Assembly (NCBI RefSeq): GCF_932526225.1
Contig: NC_064044.1
Location: forward strand, 4,581,747 to 4,645,746
Direction of reading: 5' to 3'
Source: Nematostella vectensis
Taxonomy: Eukaryota > Cnidaria > Anthozoa > Actiniaria > Edwardsiidae
Length of the DNA stretch: 64,000 bases
Under the pieces are notes generated by a model. It searched no databases. It had not been told where the DNA came from and saw only the letters and a list, made by a program, of their open reading frames with translations. Positions 32,146 to 44,508 of the stretch are shown here, one piece after another. Both the position numbers and the translations under genes were made by a program. Position 1 is the first letter of the stretch, and the number at the start of each line of letters is the position of its first letter.

Positions 32146-32844
32146 TGGTGCACTAGCGCCCTTGGAAGACTAGGAATGCAGGCGAGGATGATGGGGCCGG
32201 ATAGCAACGTAAGTGCCGCTCATAGGCCTGGACTGGACACAGTGGACGGCCCGCTGTGAGACAAACAACAGGAATTAGTAAACGGCGCTGTTTAAACTGG
32301 ATGGCTTTGGACCAACGCACACAAATAACCATTCCCCACGCGCGAATAGAAATATCTGGCCGTAACAAATTGCTCGAGGGATCATACGATTTTGTAGACT
32401 TTGTAACGAAGTTTGATTTACGGGAAAAGGTGTGAAATCCGACAAGGATAGCAGCCAAGAAACCAGAATCCGCATCGTCAGACAGTAGGGGGTGAATGCG
32501 ATGGAGTATATCCGGTGTAATCGGCAATTTCTGCTCACGTGCGTCGCCCAAAATGCGACGCAGGCCACGAGTAATAAGTTTAATGGCGAAGAGTTCTTAA
32601 AAGGTTACGGGGTAACCAAAATGTCGATGAAGGATATTGATTGCAGACAAATAGTTAGTAATAGTAGAATATTTGCAGTAAGTAGACAGATAAATAAGAA
32701 ACCTGGCAATCTTTCAATGTTGAGCGGGAATGGGTACCAATCCGTACGCTGAACAAAATCGTAGGTAGACACGCCACTGAGATCGTCGTGTGCCTAACGT
32801 AGAGGCCGGTAAGGTATTTTCGAGTTTTACTGAAGCCGCGAAGG
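32146..32844 (-). pseudogene. Tyrosine recombinase relic, copy 2
   Basis: Same content as 25262-25960 (PITPDILHRIHPLLSDD, FSRKSNFV, RWSKAIQFKQRR, LCPVQAYERHLR), also without the C-terminal HxxR and Tyr. It was duplicated with the block. Confidence 0.65.
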
Positions 32845-33254
32845 CATGGGATCCTAAATATTTACTACGTTACCACGAACTATTTATAGTTACTACGAAA
32901 TATTTCGTAGTAACATTTAGTAATATTCAAGCACTAGAAACTCTTTACCACGAGTATCTTTTTTTACTTGCGATTCCTTACTATAATATTGGCATATTCT
33001 TCTCTTATTATATTATGCTAACTGTCCGCTTTAGTTTCCTAATTATGACTGCAAAATGCATGTAAAAATAATTTATTATACTTTTTAAAAATTTCCTGAT
33101 ATAATTTTTATACGAAGGACCCCCTTCAAGTATCTATCGACCCTTCTATGTAGTAGCTACGCCTTCTGGAAATCGCACAATGTAAAACCCCCTGGGGCTT
33201 GTTTTTTTTTTTGTTTAGCTAAGAGTTTTAAGAAAAAAAGGATACACCACAACA

Positions 33255-33650
33255 CCGAGAAACCATCCACCTGCGATACACAAACACAGGGAGACCATGC
33301 AGATGGGATACACCCACACAGGAAGACCATGCAGATGGGATACGCCCAGACAGGGGGACCATGCATATGGGATACACCAAGACAGGGAAACCGTTTAGAT
33401 GGAATACAACCAGACAGGCAGACCATGCAGATGAAATAAACCCAGTCAAAGAGACCATGCAGATGGGATACACTCAGACAGGTAGTCCATGCAGATGGGA
33501 TACACCCAGACAGGAAGACCATGCAGATGGGATACACCCAGACAGGGAGACCATGCAGATAGGATACACCCACACAGGAAGACCATGCAAATGAGATACC
33601 CCCACACAGGAAGACCATGCAGATGAGATGAACCCAGACAGGGGGTGTAA
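33255..33650. repeat. 32-bp satellite, block C copy
   Basis: About 12 units, almost identical to 26370-26765 at an offset of 6,884 bp. Confidence 0.9.
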
Positions 33651-33882
33651 TTTTCATAAGGACGATAAGATTTGGGCCATAGCGTACAATTAAAGGTGTG
33701 TGTATTTAACTAGTCCGATAAGTGAAAAACTCTCATACTAGCGTGGCAAAATGTGGCCGCGCCCCCTTCTTAATACTACTTTCTCGTTTGTTGATGGGAA
33801 TGAAAATTTCTAGAGGATATTTTATCATAAATACTTATCAAATGTCCACTCTGTTTGTAGTGATTGTCTTATTCTCCTTTTA

Positions 33883-34098
33883 TTGAAAACTCAATCTATC
33901 ATGTTTACAGGTGTAAAGATTAACATAGGCCGCAAGGGCCGCAATAAATATTGTGCAAAGTGCAAATTGTGGCTTGCATTTTATTTTGGTCTAATGCGAT
34001 GCACGTGTGTTAATTTTAAAACGCCTTATTGGACTTCTTTATTTTCATTAGAATATCACATTCCATATTTCGTCCTCAAAAGCACCCACTTCAAATAG
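33883..34098 (+). other. Conserved spacer ORF next to locus C
   Basis: Copy of the 71-codon frame at 26999-27214. Unknown; may be chance. Confidence 0.25.
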
Positions 34099-34205
34099 AA
34101 AAGCCATCGATAGGAGAGGCGTCAATCATTGTTTTTCTAACCCCCTCAACCAAGAATGGAATTCGCTTCAAATGAAATCGCCCAATGCAAAGGTATCTAA
34201 CTAAG

Positions 34206-35094
34206 TCAAGCTGCACATCCGTAAAACTCAGCTCTCATAGTGATATGATAGTACCAAGCCTGAACTAAAATCCTGACGTAACGCGCCTTGATGAAAGGGA
34301 AGAACTCGTTCTTCACCAGAGTGGTCTGATCTGAGTTCGCAGGGAACACCTGAAGAAAAGCTCAAAATGTTATAATAACAACAACAATATAAAAGCTTTA
34401 TTCAGTTGAAATAAATGTACCTATCATATTGATAAAGATTCCCCTAATCTATCGTTAGACTGTACTCAACATAACACTGTTTTTACGTTGTCTTACCTTA
34501 ATCACACCATTCTCGTCTTCGTAACTCTGCCACTGATCTCCCGTCAGACTGTAATTCACGTTGTACTTAGTCACCCATTGGAGAAAGTCGTCGCGTCCCT
34601 GCGTTGCAACATGAGTAACCAATGTTACTCGGCCCAGGTCCACCTGCAGGTACTCGTCTTTTGAATTAATCTTGGCTGCCCATGCCCCAACGTGTTTCCC
34701 GCCAACAGTCTGGTTATTCAGGCGTCCGTAATAAGGGCTGCTTGAAGGTTCAAAACGTGACGAAGCCGTGATACTCGAGTCAGGAATGCTGCCATCTTCC
34801 ATTCCCAAAGGGTAAGACTTCTTAGCGCAACCTGACAAGATTCAAGGAGTGGCAAACCGCTGTTATTCTTCTGACTATACTTTATTCACATCTATATATA
34901 CAGTAAGTACGTCAACTTTGAACGTGTCGGGTGATATATACTGTAATGTTCTAGGTCGGATGCTAAAACAACTCTCTTCTCGTAGATCATCTGCTTAATA
35001 TTATCCTACTCTTCTCGCATATATACATAGCTCTCCGGCTCCTCTTCTTCTACCCATAATCCCTTACATCCGTTATGTAAGCCCTTACACTTCA
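34206..35094 (-). pseudogene. Locus C: F5/8C gene lacking its PAN exon
   Basis: The minus-strand exons left are exon 2 (35094-34942), F5/8C main exon (34831-34497, donor GTAAGA) and terminal exon (34349-34206). The F5/8C frame is open. Two lesions are visible. Exon 2 has an in-frame TAG at 35008-35006 where A, B and E1 have TAC. Exon 1 with its 5' flank is absent: the shared sequence breaks at about 36180 and joins directly to the segment that follows exon 1 in block E1. The terminal exon also has FPAN where the paralogs have FPGN. It is unlikely to make a secreted product unless it has a new first exon. Confidence 0.7.
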
Positions 35095-36181
35095 CTGATC
35101 ACGGTTCCTGACCACAATCCTACATACTGTAAACTTTTCCGCAAACGTGTTTTCTGTCATTTTTATTGGGCAGGATGCAGTATGAACTTGCCTTTAAATT
35201 CGTGTGAGATAAACATTTTGAGGTTAGTTTATAAATGGTTAGTATAGCATAACAGCTTAGGATTAGACATGAAGAAAGAAAATATTATTTTCTTAAAATA
35301 GATTTGTTTGCAAATTTATCCTCGGCTACCTCAAAAATCTATAAGATGTGGGACTACCTTAAGCGCGTTAATCAACCCTCGTCTTTGCGCCCCCCTGACT
35401 GATGTGTGCATTTCCAACACGCTCTCGATTTGCATACCGCTGTGTGGCGTGAAATTGACAACCCCCGCCACCACGAAAAAACAACCCGAGATAGTCCCTC
35501 ACTTCAAAAAATTCCCCTGCCCCATAAAAGCGCTTCTATGTAGTCTAGTCGATCATAGAAGTTGTCTAAAGGACCGAATTTGATCAGTGACAAATATCTC
35601 TAAAATTCTACGGTTGATCTGAAATATTGCGGAAAATGTGTTTTTATCAGTTTTGCGGAAAGATCTTCTAAATTGGTAGTGTTATTCAAATTGTTGCAAC
35701 TTTCTTTCTTAACATAGCCAGAACCAAATTTGACATGAGTTATTGCACACAATTGGCGGGTCGAAATTCTAAATATATATCTAACTTTTTTTTCTCTTCC
35801 ACAGATTTTTTTCTAACTTTCACAGAGGCTGTATCACCACATTAAACTGATTCTGGTAGTGTCGTCAAAAAGCTAACGCTCAATTTTGCGTCAGTCTCAA
35901 ATAAGTGAAAAACATATTGTTTACTTTTTATGTGCTACTACATTATTGTTAATACAAATACAATTTTTAAAAGTGTGCACCCTCCATACATTGGGTCATC
36001 TTTGGTAAAAAATCTGGAGCAATTGCATAAACATTGACTGTTCTGTGCGAAGTTTAAAATTGATAACGCCCTGTTTATGATCTGTGATTAACGCGCGAGC
36101 GACCTTAACCCAAATCCGCTGAATTCAGCTGCGTTCACTTTTGTAATTAACTAGTCCTCTATGTTGCCACATAACGGCTCG

Positions 36182-37117
36182 CAGTCGCTAATTGCAGCTT
36201 TACTTCAAAGAATGGAAACTTGCTGGGAGATAATACAGTTATTCTTTTACGAGATGACTTTAGTTAATTAAAGAGATAGATGATGGAAATAATATAGTTT
36301 GCTTATTATGAGTTCAAAATGCACGTCTTTCTTTTGCGAAAATAATTCATCATATTATTTGAAAATTCCCCGTGATAAACCCATTATATGCAGTACACCC
36401 TTCAAGTATCTATCGGCCCTTTTATGTGGTAGCTACGCCATATGGAAATCGCACAATGCAACACCCCCTGGGACTTGTTTTTAGATGTATCTAAGAATTT
36501 CAAATGTTTCAAATATTATTTTCCGTTTTATTTCATCATTAATTATTTTTGTCCATTTTTTTATTACTTTCTACTCACCTACGAGTCGTATCAAAAGAAG
36601 TCTTTATCTTATTTCAAGGTTTTCAAGGTTGATTTTGACATACTAGATGGTGCAAAATGATTTCAACCCGATATCTGATAATTTAGGCAATATTTGAAAG
36701 AATATCTAGACATCGTTAAATACGTCACAGACAGCTCAAAATAGCCCAGTCTGAATAGGGTTAACAACAGCTTTGAGAGAGCAAAATTTACCCACCCTCC
36801 CCCCAAATAACCGAGGTAAAAAAAATTCAAGCGCTTTTGTGAAAGTCAAAAGAGACCAAAACATGAAAAATTCACTACTTTTTAGATTTTAGGAAACCTG
36901 TGTGTAGGAAAAGATTGCCATGGTAACATGGAGAGTCTCCTCGACATGTCAATGGCATTAAAATTCCGCAGATAGATTTTAGGGAACGTCACCAAGTTTT
37001 AATCTCTTAGCTGCTATGGTTCAGAAGTTATAGCAATTTTACAGAAGGGGGGGCTTAAAGAGCCCCCCCCTCTGTCTGAAAAGGGTTAAAATGGAATAGT
37101 CCAGTGCAAGAAGTTGT
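36182..37117. other. Spacer segment shared with 52532-53466, no gene
   Basis: AT-rich DNA with small frames (for example MEIAQCNTPWD near 36442). They are conserved only because this segment is duplicated in the E1-E2 spacer at near identity. Part of it (CTTCAAGTATCTATCG to CCCCCTGGGACTTG, 36400-36480) also matches the spacer near 26250-26320. Confidence 0.6.
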
Positions 37118-40100
37118 CCAATACTGTCCGGTCGTCGACCATCGGATTCCGGTCGTCGACCATCGGATTCCGGTCGTCGACCATCGGATTCCGGTCGTCG
37201 ACCATCGGATTCTGGTCGTCGACCATCGGATTCCGGTGGTGAACTGACTTAGACTTATTAATTAAGTCTTCTTAAACAAACCTCACTTATAGCGGGGCTT
37301 CCTGTGGTATTTTCTAAGTACGTACATGTATTTGCACAACCTGCAGTGTTTCATTGGTGACTGGGCAACTAAGCCTTGTTTCTACCCTAGTTTTCTGTGG
37401 GTCTTCGTTACTCTGTGTTATTAGTTGCGGCTCTCTGTGGTATTTTCTAACTACGCACATGTATTTGCACAACCTGCAGTGTTTCATTGGTGACTGGGCA
37501 ACTTAGCCTTGTTTCTACCGTAGTTTTCTGTGGGTCTTCGTTACTCTGTGTTATTAGTTGCGGCTCCCTGTGGTACTATCTTCATTTGGGGGAGGGGGAG
37601 GGGGGCCCTACCATAACTGTTAAAACACGAGGCAACATACCAGTATTGTGTTCTTTTGTGTTTCCAGTACCCGCGAAAGAGCACGGTTTAAAAAGGCATT
37701 CTTAAAAAACGATGTAAAACACCAATACTATTGTCTTTCGTCGGTTAGCATACTAATATTGTGTTATCTTTGTCGTTCAAATACTAGCGAATGAGAACAG
37801 GGTGACTTTTTGTCTCCGCATGCGCATCACATCCCATGTCCAGGGCCGAGTAGTGAGATTCCACGCACGATGTTTACAAATATGTTGAACTTTTGGACCT
37901 CAATTATTTGCTTTACGCAAGCAGGAAGGCCTTTTTTCAGAGGATGTCTATGTCAGTATGCTATTGCAAGGTATCTATAGAGTTCATTTAGCAGTTCGGC
38001 TTTTTTATGTTGCATTTCTCAACTTTTGAATCTCTGGGATATGCAAATAAATCAGGTGAAAGAGCAATGAACGGAATATTACATATGTGAATTATACAAT
38101 CTTGAAGGTAGAAACCAAAGAATTTATAAAACATACGCTATTTCGTGATGTAAAAGGTTTGTTATTATCTTAAACTGTTGAAATCTAGCTTAAATTCGCG
38201 GAGCTAGTGTAACAACGACAGTAGACTGTAATGGGGGCGGTACAGGTACCGGGTTTTACTTCGCTGTTACAGACTGAAGGTTTACAAGATCTGACTGCGG
38301 CTTCTACCGCACCCCTTTTTATATGGTCCTACAACGGCGCCCTTGGGTAATCCGACGCTGACAACCATGGAAAGCTTTTATCTCTGTTTAGATAAAGACC
38401 TCAGCCAATTAGCGTCCGAGGAACGAACTCCCCCCCCCCATGAGTATGTCGGTTTGTTACCCTTGGGCTACCGTGACTTACGTAATGTTCACATGTTGCT
38501 ACTAACTACGGTTGTCACACACTAAATGCTAGCTGTGCTAGTGCGCATGGCAAGATACACACATGAATATGATGATTGACAAGATTTCAATCATTTTTGC
38601 GCACGAAATCTGAAACCGTACTAAATCCTAATTTTGCCGAGGGCCAGGTCTGAATCCTACACAGGGCAAACCCTGTGTGAACTCAGACCTAACTTTTCTT
38701 CCTTCGTTAAGAGAAATTGACGACCAAATTCCGATTGTCAAATACCCCTGGAAAAGGGACGCGCCACTCCTTCTTTTCCACTGGGTCAAGGGTCACCTTT
38801 TTTTTCGCTATCCTATTTCATAGGAACGGCTAAAGTTGCTTTGTTTGTATAACTTGCTTAACAAACAGAACGCCTTTTAGTTGAATAAACAAAACATACT
38901 TGTAACGGTCCTTAACTTCAGGAAGGTCGGTGTTTAATTAAAGTAAGATATTTAGTTGTCAAAGATGACGTTAATCTATATTTCGTTATTTTCCGCCGTG
39001 ACACTAGACTTCGGTGAAATAGTGGGCCATGTAGAAGCTATCGGAAGATTTCACCACATTGGATTGGTTAGGATTGATGCAACACAGACGAAGGGAATAC
39101 AATAGAACAATGAGGGTAATCTAGCCAATCATGTTAGGCCTTACGAGCGGACTTCTACACTTCTGGAAATAGTCACAAATTTGTGAAATTGCCAAAAATT
39201 ATAATTATTAAAACCGAATTACCAAAACATACAGGCTTTGTACCACACTATTCCAACACTACGTGTGTTCCATGAACATTAGCTTGGATGGGTAGCACGA
39301 TTGATTTATTTTGAAAATTGGGGAATACGACGAAATAAAAACCACTTAGAGCTTCAGGGCTCAGTACTACGCATACTGTGTTGTACATTATGACATTTGG
39401 TTAATAAAATTTGTGACTGAAAAACAAATCTTGTTCAAGTTTTAGTATTTGGCTAGTGAATGAACAAGAGATCGGAATTTGTAGGAATTGATTTCGATAG
39501 TATTCAAATAAATGTTGATTCACTGTGTTTGCAATAAATTAAATCACAGGAATCTATCGCGTTTATTTGGTCTGCGCAATACACAGAGCGTGTACCACAG
39601 GTTCTTCCCTTGTAACATAAATACTGATATGTATACTGTATACATCCTAGCATGTATAACAAAATTGGATATCCAGCAGATTTTAGAAGAAATATCCAAT
39701 GTTCTTTGAAATGGCCATATTACAAATTTAAGCAATTTGAGCGTCTAAAACTGTCATATATATGTTAAAAACATTCTAACGTAGTTTATTTGCAGCTCTT
39801 GACATTTCCCGGTAAATTTGGCTGCAATCGGTGTAAAATTCTTTGAATATTTGAAATTCTTTGAGAAATAATGCTATTTAAAAAACAAAGTTATTTAGAG
39901 AGCAAGATTTGGAATGTATACAAAAATGCTTCAGTGATTCCCGGACAATAGTAAATTACGAACAACAATGGCGCGTTATTTTGAGCCCGTGTTACAAGTG
40001 GCCATTCCAAGCGCATGCTCCTGCAAAAAGTCACCCGGAGTCCGATGGATTCCGGTCGGCGGATGGATGCATCGGACGACCAGAATACCACATGTCTTAG

Positions 40101-40441
40101 GCCAGAAGAGGCGAATATTATATGCAAAATAATGTCAATAATCATATGCAAAACCAATAAGCGCCTCCATCGCCGGGCTACGTAGACCCCTTCCCCAACG
40201 AAAAAAGCACACAGGGAACCCGGTGTGCATATGGAGCCGCAATAAAATATCACAGGAAGCCCCATTGGGATTATCAATCCCGTTATCAGGATAAAACCGA
40301 GTCAGGATAAAATACCACAGGAAGCCCCGTTATAAGTGAGGTTTGAGTAAGAGAACTAAAAACCTTAAGCCTAAGTCAGTTCACCACCGGAATCCGATGG
40401 TTGACGACCGGAGTCCATCGGAATGCAGTTGACAGTATTGG
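37118..40441. mobile_element. 3.3-kb TIR element, copy 1 (C-D spacer)
   Basis: The ends are inverted. The left starts CCAATACTGTCCGGTCGTCG and the right ends in the complement of CCAATACTGTC. The match continues inward through GGTGGTGAACTGACTTA and CCTCACTTATARCGGGGCTT. The left end holds five 21-bp units (37130-37234). No transposase-like ORF is present, so it is non-autonomous. Compared with the second copy it has an extra tandem duplication of about 127 bp near 37310-37560. Confidence 0.75.
37130..37234. repeat. 21-bp minisatellite, five copies
   Basis: Unit GGTCGTCGACCATCGGATTC plus C. The sister array at 53479-53562 has four copies, so the copy number changed after duplication. Confidence 0.93.
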
Positions 40442-40759
40442 AAATGTGTGCAATCCAAAGAGGTCTAATTAAGTTAAGCTGCACATCCGTAAAACTCCGC
40501 TCTCATAGTGATATAGCTATACCAAGCCTGTACTACAATCCTGACGTAACGCGCTTTGATGACAGGGGAGAACTCGTTCTTCACCACAGTGGTCTGACCT
40601 GAGTTGCCAGGGAAAATCTTAAAAAAAAGAAGCTCAAAATGTAATAGTAACAACAACAATATAAAAGCTTTCTTCTGTTAACATCAGTTTACCTCACATA
40701 TTGATAAAGATTCTTTCACTAATCTCCCCCCAGACTGTACTAAACATAACAGTATTTTT

Positions 40760-41667
40760 AGCGGAGCCAGCGCGGCGCTCCATAGGTATAGAAATTGGTC
40801 ATAAATTAGGCGACTCAAAAATTGTGGTCAATGACGTCATGTCACACGCTGTCAGCTATCTGTACCACTCACGTGACCAGCTCCTGCGATCAGGCCAGCT
40901 AATTGATTGATCGCTCTAAACCAATAAGAGACTAGTTCCAGCAAGAACCGGGGGGTACTTGAAAAAGACGGGGGGGGAATTAAGCCTTTTCTCTGATTTT
41001 CCACGAACAAATGACGGAATACATGATTTTAGAAACGAATTGACAAGAAAAAGTATTTAATTGAGAGAATGCAACTGATTAGCCAGTCAAATGGCCGTAT
41101 GAAAATGAGAATTTGAAGGATATTTCTGTCTAAGGAACAGCTTTGTACTTTTACAAGCTGGGAAAATCTTTAACTGTCGCGGTATATAAAATCGTGCAAG
41201 GGGAATTCGTGCATCATCAGTCAAAAACCCTGTGAATTCCCACGAACTTTTACCTTTTAACACTAAAAAATATTATTCTTAGGAATAAAAACGTGTCCCA
41301 GGTAAATAGAAAATCGCAAAATAAGTCCAAATAGATGAACCACCGAACGATGAAGTAAATATCGAGCCAATTTTTCAAACAGTTTTCTGCGCGCGCGCTG
41401 ACGTGCACTGGAATGACGCCATGAGCGCGCGCTGTTGTGAAGTTTTTTTTGTCCTTAGCGTTTTGCGTTTTTTGCGTAGAATTATAAATAATTTTATAAA
41501 AGAAATAAAATATTTTTTGTGTGCTTTCGTCGAGTTTTGAAAACCTCGGTGTTTGTTTGGGGGATTCTCGAGCAGATGTTGTTATTATGGATCTTTTTTT
41601 TTATCCTCAAATGAAGTTATAGTCTAGACACTCTTTTCTTCAGGTAGGCTGGTAGGCTGGCTCCGCT
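40760..41667. mobile_element. About 0.9-kb element with AGCGGAGCCAGC inverted ends, in the last intron of locus D
   Basis: The 12-bp ends AGCGGAGCCAGC and GCTGGCTCCGCT are exact inverse complements. The right end continues into TTTTAGGCAGTGCCTAAATC, a string that also occurs at 60294-60313 after a similar CTCCGC end, so the true border may lie further out. A sister copy is at 56956-57856. Confidence 0.5.
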
Positions 41668-41706
41668 TTTAGGCAGTGCCTAAATCTATATATTTTGTTT
41701 ACTTAC

Positions 41707-42355
41707 CTTAATCACACCATTCCCGTCTTGGTTACTCTGCCACTGTTCTCCCGTCAGACTATACTTCACACTGTACACGTGTTCTTACCTTAATCACACC
41801 ATTCCCGTCTTGGTAACTCTGCCACTGTTCTCCCGTCAGACTGTACTTCACACTGTACATGTGTCTTACCTTAATCACACCATTCACGTCTTGGTAACTC
41901 TGCCACTGATCTCCCCTCAGACTGTACTCCACACTGTACATGTGTCTTACCTTAATCACACCATTCCCCTCTTGGTAACTCTGCCACTGATCTCCCGTCA
42001 GACTATACTTCACACTGTACATGTGTCTTACCTTAATCACACCATTTCCGTCTGGGTAACTCTGCCACTGATTTCCCGTCAGACAGTACTCAACACTGTG
42101 AATGTGTCTTACCTTAATTACACCATTCCCCTCTTGGTAACTCTGCCACTGATCTCCCGTCAGACTATACTTCACACTGTACATGTGTCTTACCTTAATC
42201 ACACCATTTCCGTCTGGGTAACTCTGCCACTGATTTCCCGTCAGACAGTACTCAACACTGTGAATGTGTCTTACCTTAATTACACCATTTACGTCTTGGT
42301 AACTCTGCCACTGATCTTCCTTCAGACTGTATTCCACGGTGTACATGTGCCTTAC
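41707..42355. repeat. 81-bp tandem repeat: F5/8C exon end with splice donor, eight extra copies
   Basis: On the minus strand each unit starts GTAAGRCACATGTACA, codes for the SLTGDQWQSY and NGVIK region and ends AAG just before the next GTAAG. 81 is divisible by three, so seven copies read through in frame. One extra base in the last unit (near 41780) shifts the frame. The outermost donor is the strong GTAAGTAAAC. Confidence 0.92.
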
Positions 42356-44508
42356 CTTTATCACACCATTCCCGTATTGGTAACTCTGCCACTGTTCTCC
42401 CGTCAGACTGTATTCCACGGTGTACACAGTCACCCACTGCATATAACCTGTTTCTTTCGGGCGCCCTTGCGTTGCAACATGGGTAACCCATGTGAATCGG
42501 CCCAGGTCCACCTGTAGGTACTCGTCTTTTTTATTAATCTTGGCTGCCCATGCCCCCCCGTGTATATTGCTAATGGCTTGGTTATTCAGGCGTCCATAAT
42601 AAGGGCTGTGTGATGCACTATAATGTGACGAAGCCGTGATACTCGAGTCAGGAATGCTGCCATCTTCCATTCCCAAAGGGTAAGACTTCTTAGCGCAACC
42701 TGACAAGATTCAAGGAGTGGCAAACCGCTGTTATTCTTCTAACTATACTTTATTCACACCAACAGTAAGTACGTCAACTCTGAGCGTTTCGGGTGATATA
42801 TACTGTAATGTTCTAGGTCGGATGCTAAAACAACGGCAATATTCTCGTAGATCATCTGCTTAATATTATCCTACTCTTCTCGCATATATACATAGCTCTC
42901 CGGCTCCTCTTCTTCTACCCATAATCCCTTACATCCGTTATGTAAGCCCTTACACTTCACTGATCACGGTTCCTGACCACAATCCTACATACTGTATACT
43001 TTTTCGCAAGCGTGTTTTCTGTCATTTTATGGGGCAGGATGCAGTATGAACTTGCCTTTAAATTCGTGTGAGATAAACATTTTGAGGTTAGTTTATAAAT
43101 GGTTAGTATAGCATAACAGCTTAGGATTAGACATGAAGAAAGAAAATATTATTTTCTTAAAATAGATTTGTTTGCAAATTTATCCTCGGCTACCTCAAAA
43201 ATCTATAAGATGTGGGACTGCCTTAAGCGGGTTAATCAACCCTCGTCTTTGCGCCCCCCTGACTGATGTGTGCAATTCCAACACGCTCTCGATTTGCATA
43301 CCGCTGTGTGGTGTGAAATTGACAACTACCGCCACCACGACAAAACAACCCGAGATAGTCCCTCACTTCAAAAAATTCCCCTGCCCCATAAAAGCGCTTC
43401 TATGTAGTCTAGTCGATCATAGAAGTTGTCTAAAGGACCGAATTTTATCAGTGACAAATATCTCTAAAATTCTACGGTTGATCTGAAATATTGCAGAAAA
43501 TGTGTTTTTATCAGTTTTGCGGAAAGATCTTCTAAATTGGTAGTGTTATTCAAATTGTTGCAACTTTCTTTCTTAACATAGCCAGAACCAAATTTGACAT
43601 GAGTTATTGCACACAATTGGCGGTTGTATCTGAAAAAAAGGCTAACATAGACGCTTTTCGAACGGACTGAACTTCGCCGTCAATTTTTCGGGTCGAAATT
43701 CTAAATATATATCTAACTTTTTTTCTCTTCCACAGATTTTTTTCTAACTTTCACAGAGGCTGTATCACCACATTGAACTGATTCTGGTAGTGTCGTCAAA
43801 AAGCTAACGCTCAATTTTGCGTCAGTCTCAAATAAGTAATGTCGTTTACTTTTTATGTGCTACTACATTATTGCGTGTTAATACAAATACAATTTTTAAA
43901 AGTGTGCACCCTCCATACATTGGGTCATCTTTGGTAAAAAATCTGGAGCAATCGCATAAACATTGACTGTTCTGTGCGAAGTTTAAAATTGATAACGCCC
44001 TGTTTATGATCTGTGATTAACGCGCGAGCGACCTCAACCCAAATCCGCTGAATTCAGCTCCGTTCACTTTTGTAACCAACTAGTCCTCTATGTTGCCACA
44101 TAACGGCTTGCAGTAAAATGTGCTACTGACTCAGAGACCATTCGGGACATATCTTAACTAGCATTTGGCAGCTTTTTTAACTGTAGAATAACAGTAACAG
44201 TTTTCGGTTAACATACCTCTTATATCCGCTCTTATATCTGCGTAAACATAGTCTTTCATTTTCACGAGTTCGCGAGGCAGGTTAACGTGTGTAACCTTCA
44301 TACGCTTGCATCTCCCTTTTTTCATGTCGTAGTTGATGCTGGCGCAGTTTTCTTTGTCGTCATAGCAGAGTTTGTAGCATTCCCAAAGTTCCCCAACATC
44401 TGTCTCGTTGTAGGGAGATGCAAGGAGTGAATGGCCAAACATGGAGTTCCTTGTTTTCTGATTTGCCGATGTGAGAGGGAATACGAAAAGGCAAAGAAAG
44501 AGAAGCAT

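Larger units (their letters stand above)
40474..44508 (-). pseudogene. Locus D: PAN + F5/8C gene with tandem exon-end copies and an exon-2 stop
   Basis: Minus-strand exons: exon 1 44508-44217 (signal peptide, PAN, donor GTATGT), exon 2 42959-42804, F5/8C main exon from 42699 and terminal exon 40617-40474 (KIFPGNSGQTT to FYGCAA, stop TAA). The main exon could end at the first donor (42356) or at any of eight later copies down to 41707, because its last 69 bp with 12 bp of intron are repeated every 81 bp. Exon 2 contains TAG at 42873-42871, the same change as in locus C. If exon 2 is coding, the protein is truncated before the F5/8C domain; skipping exon 2 (phase 1 to 1) would bypass it. Confidence 0.6.

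Noticed and set aside
37487-37705. 72-codon frame in the 3.3-kb TIR element, also at 53682
   Set aside because: It has no similarity that I recognise to a transposase, and is conserved only because the element is duplicated.
41810-42517. 235-codon plus-strand frame with VTLPLISRQTVLHTVHVSYLN repeats
   Set aside because: Antisense shadow of the 81-bp F5/8C exon-end array.
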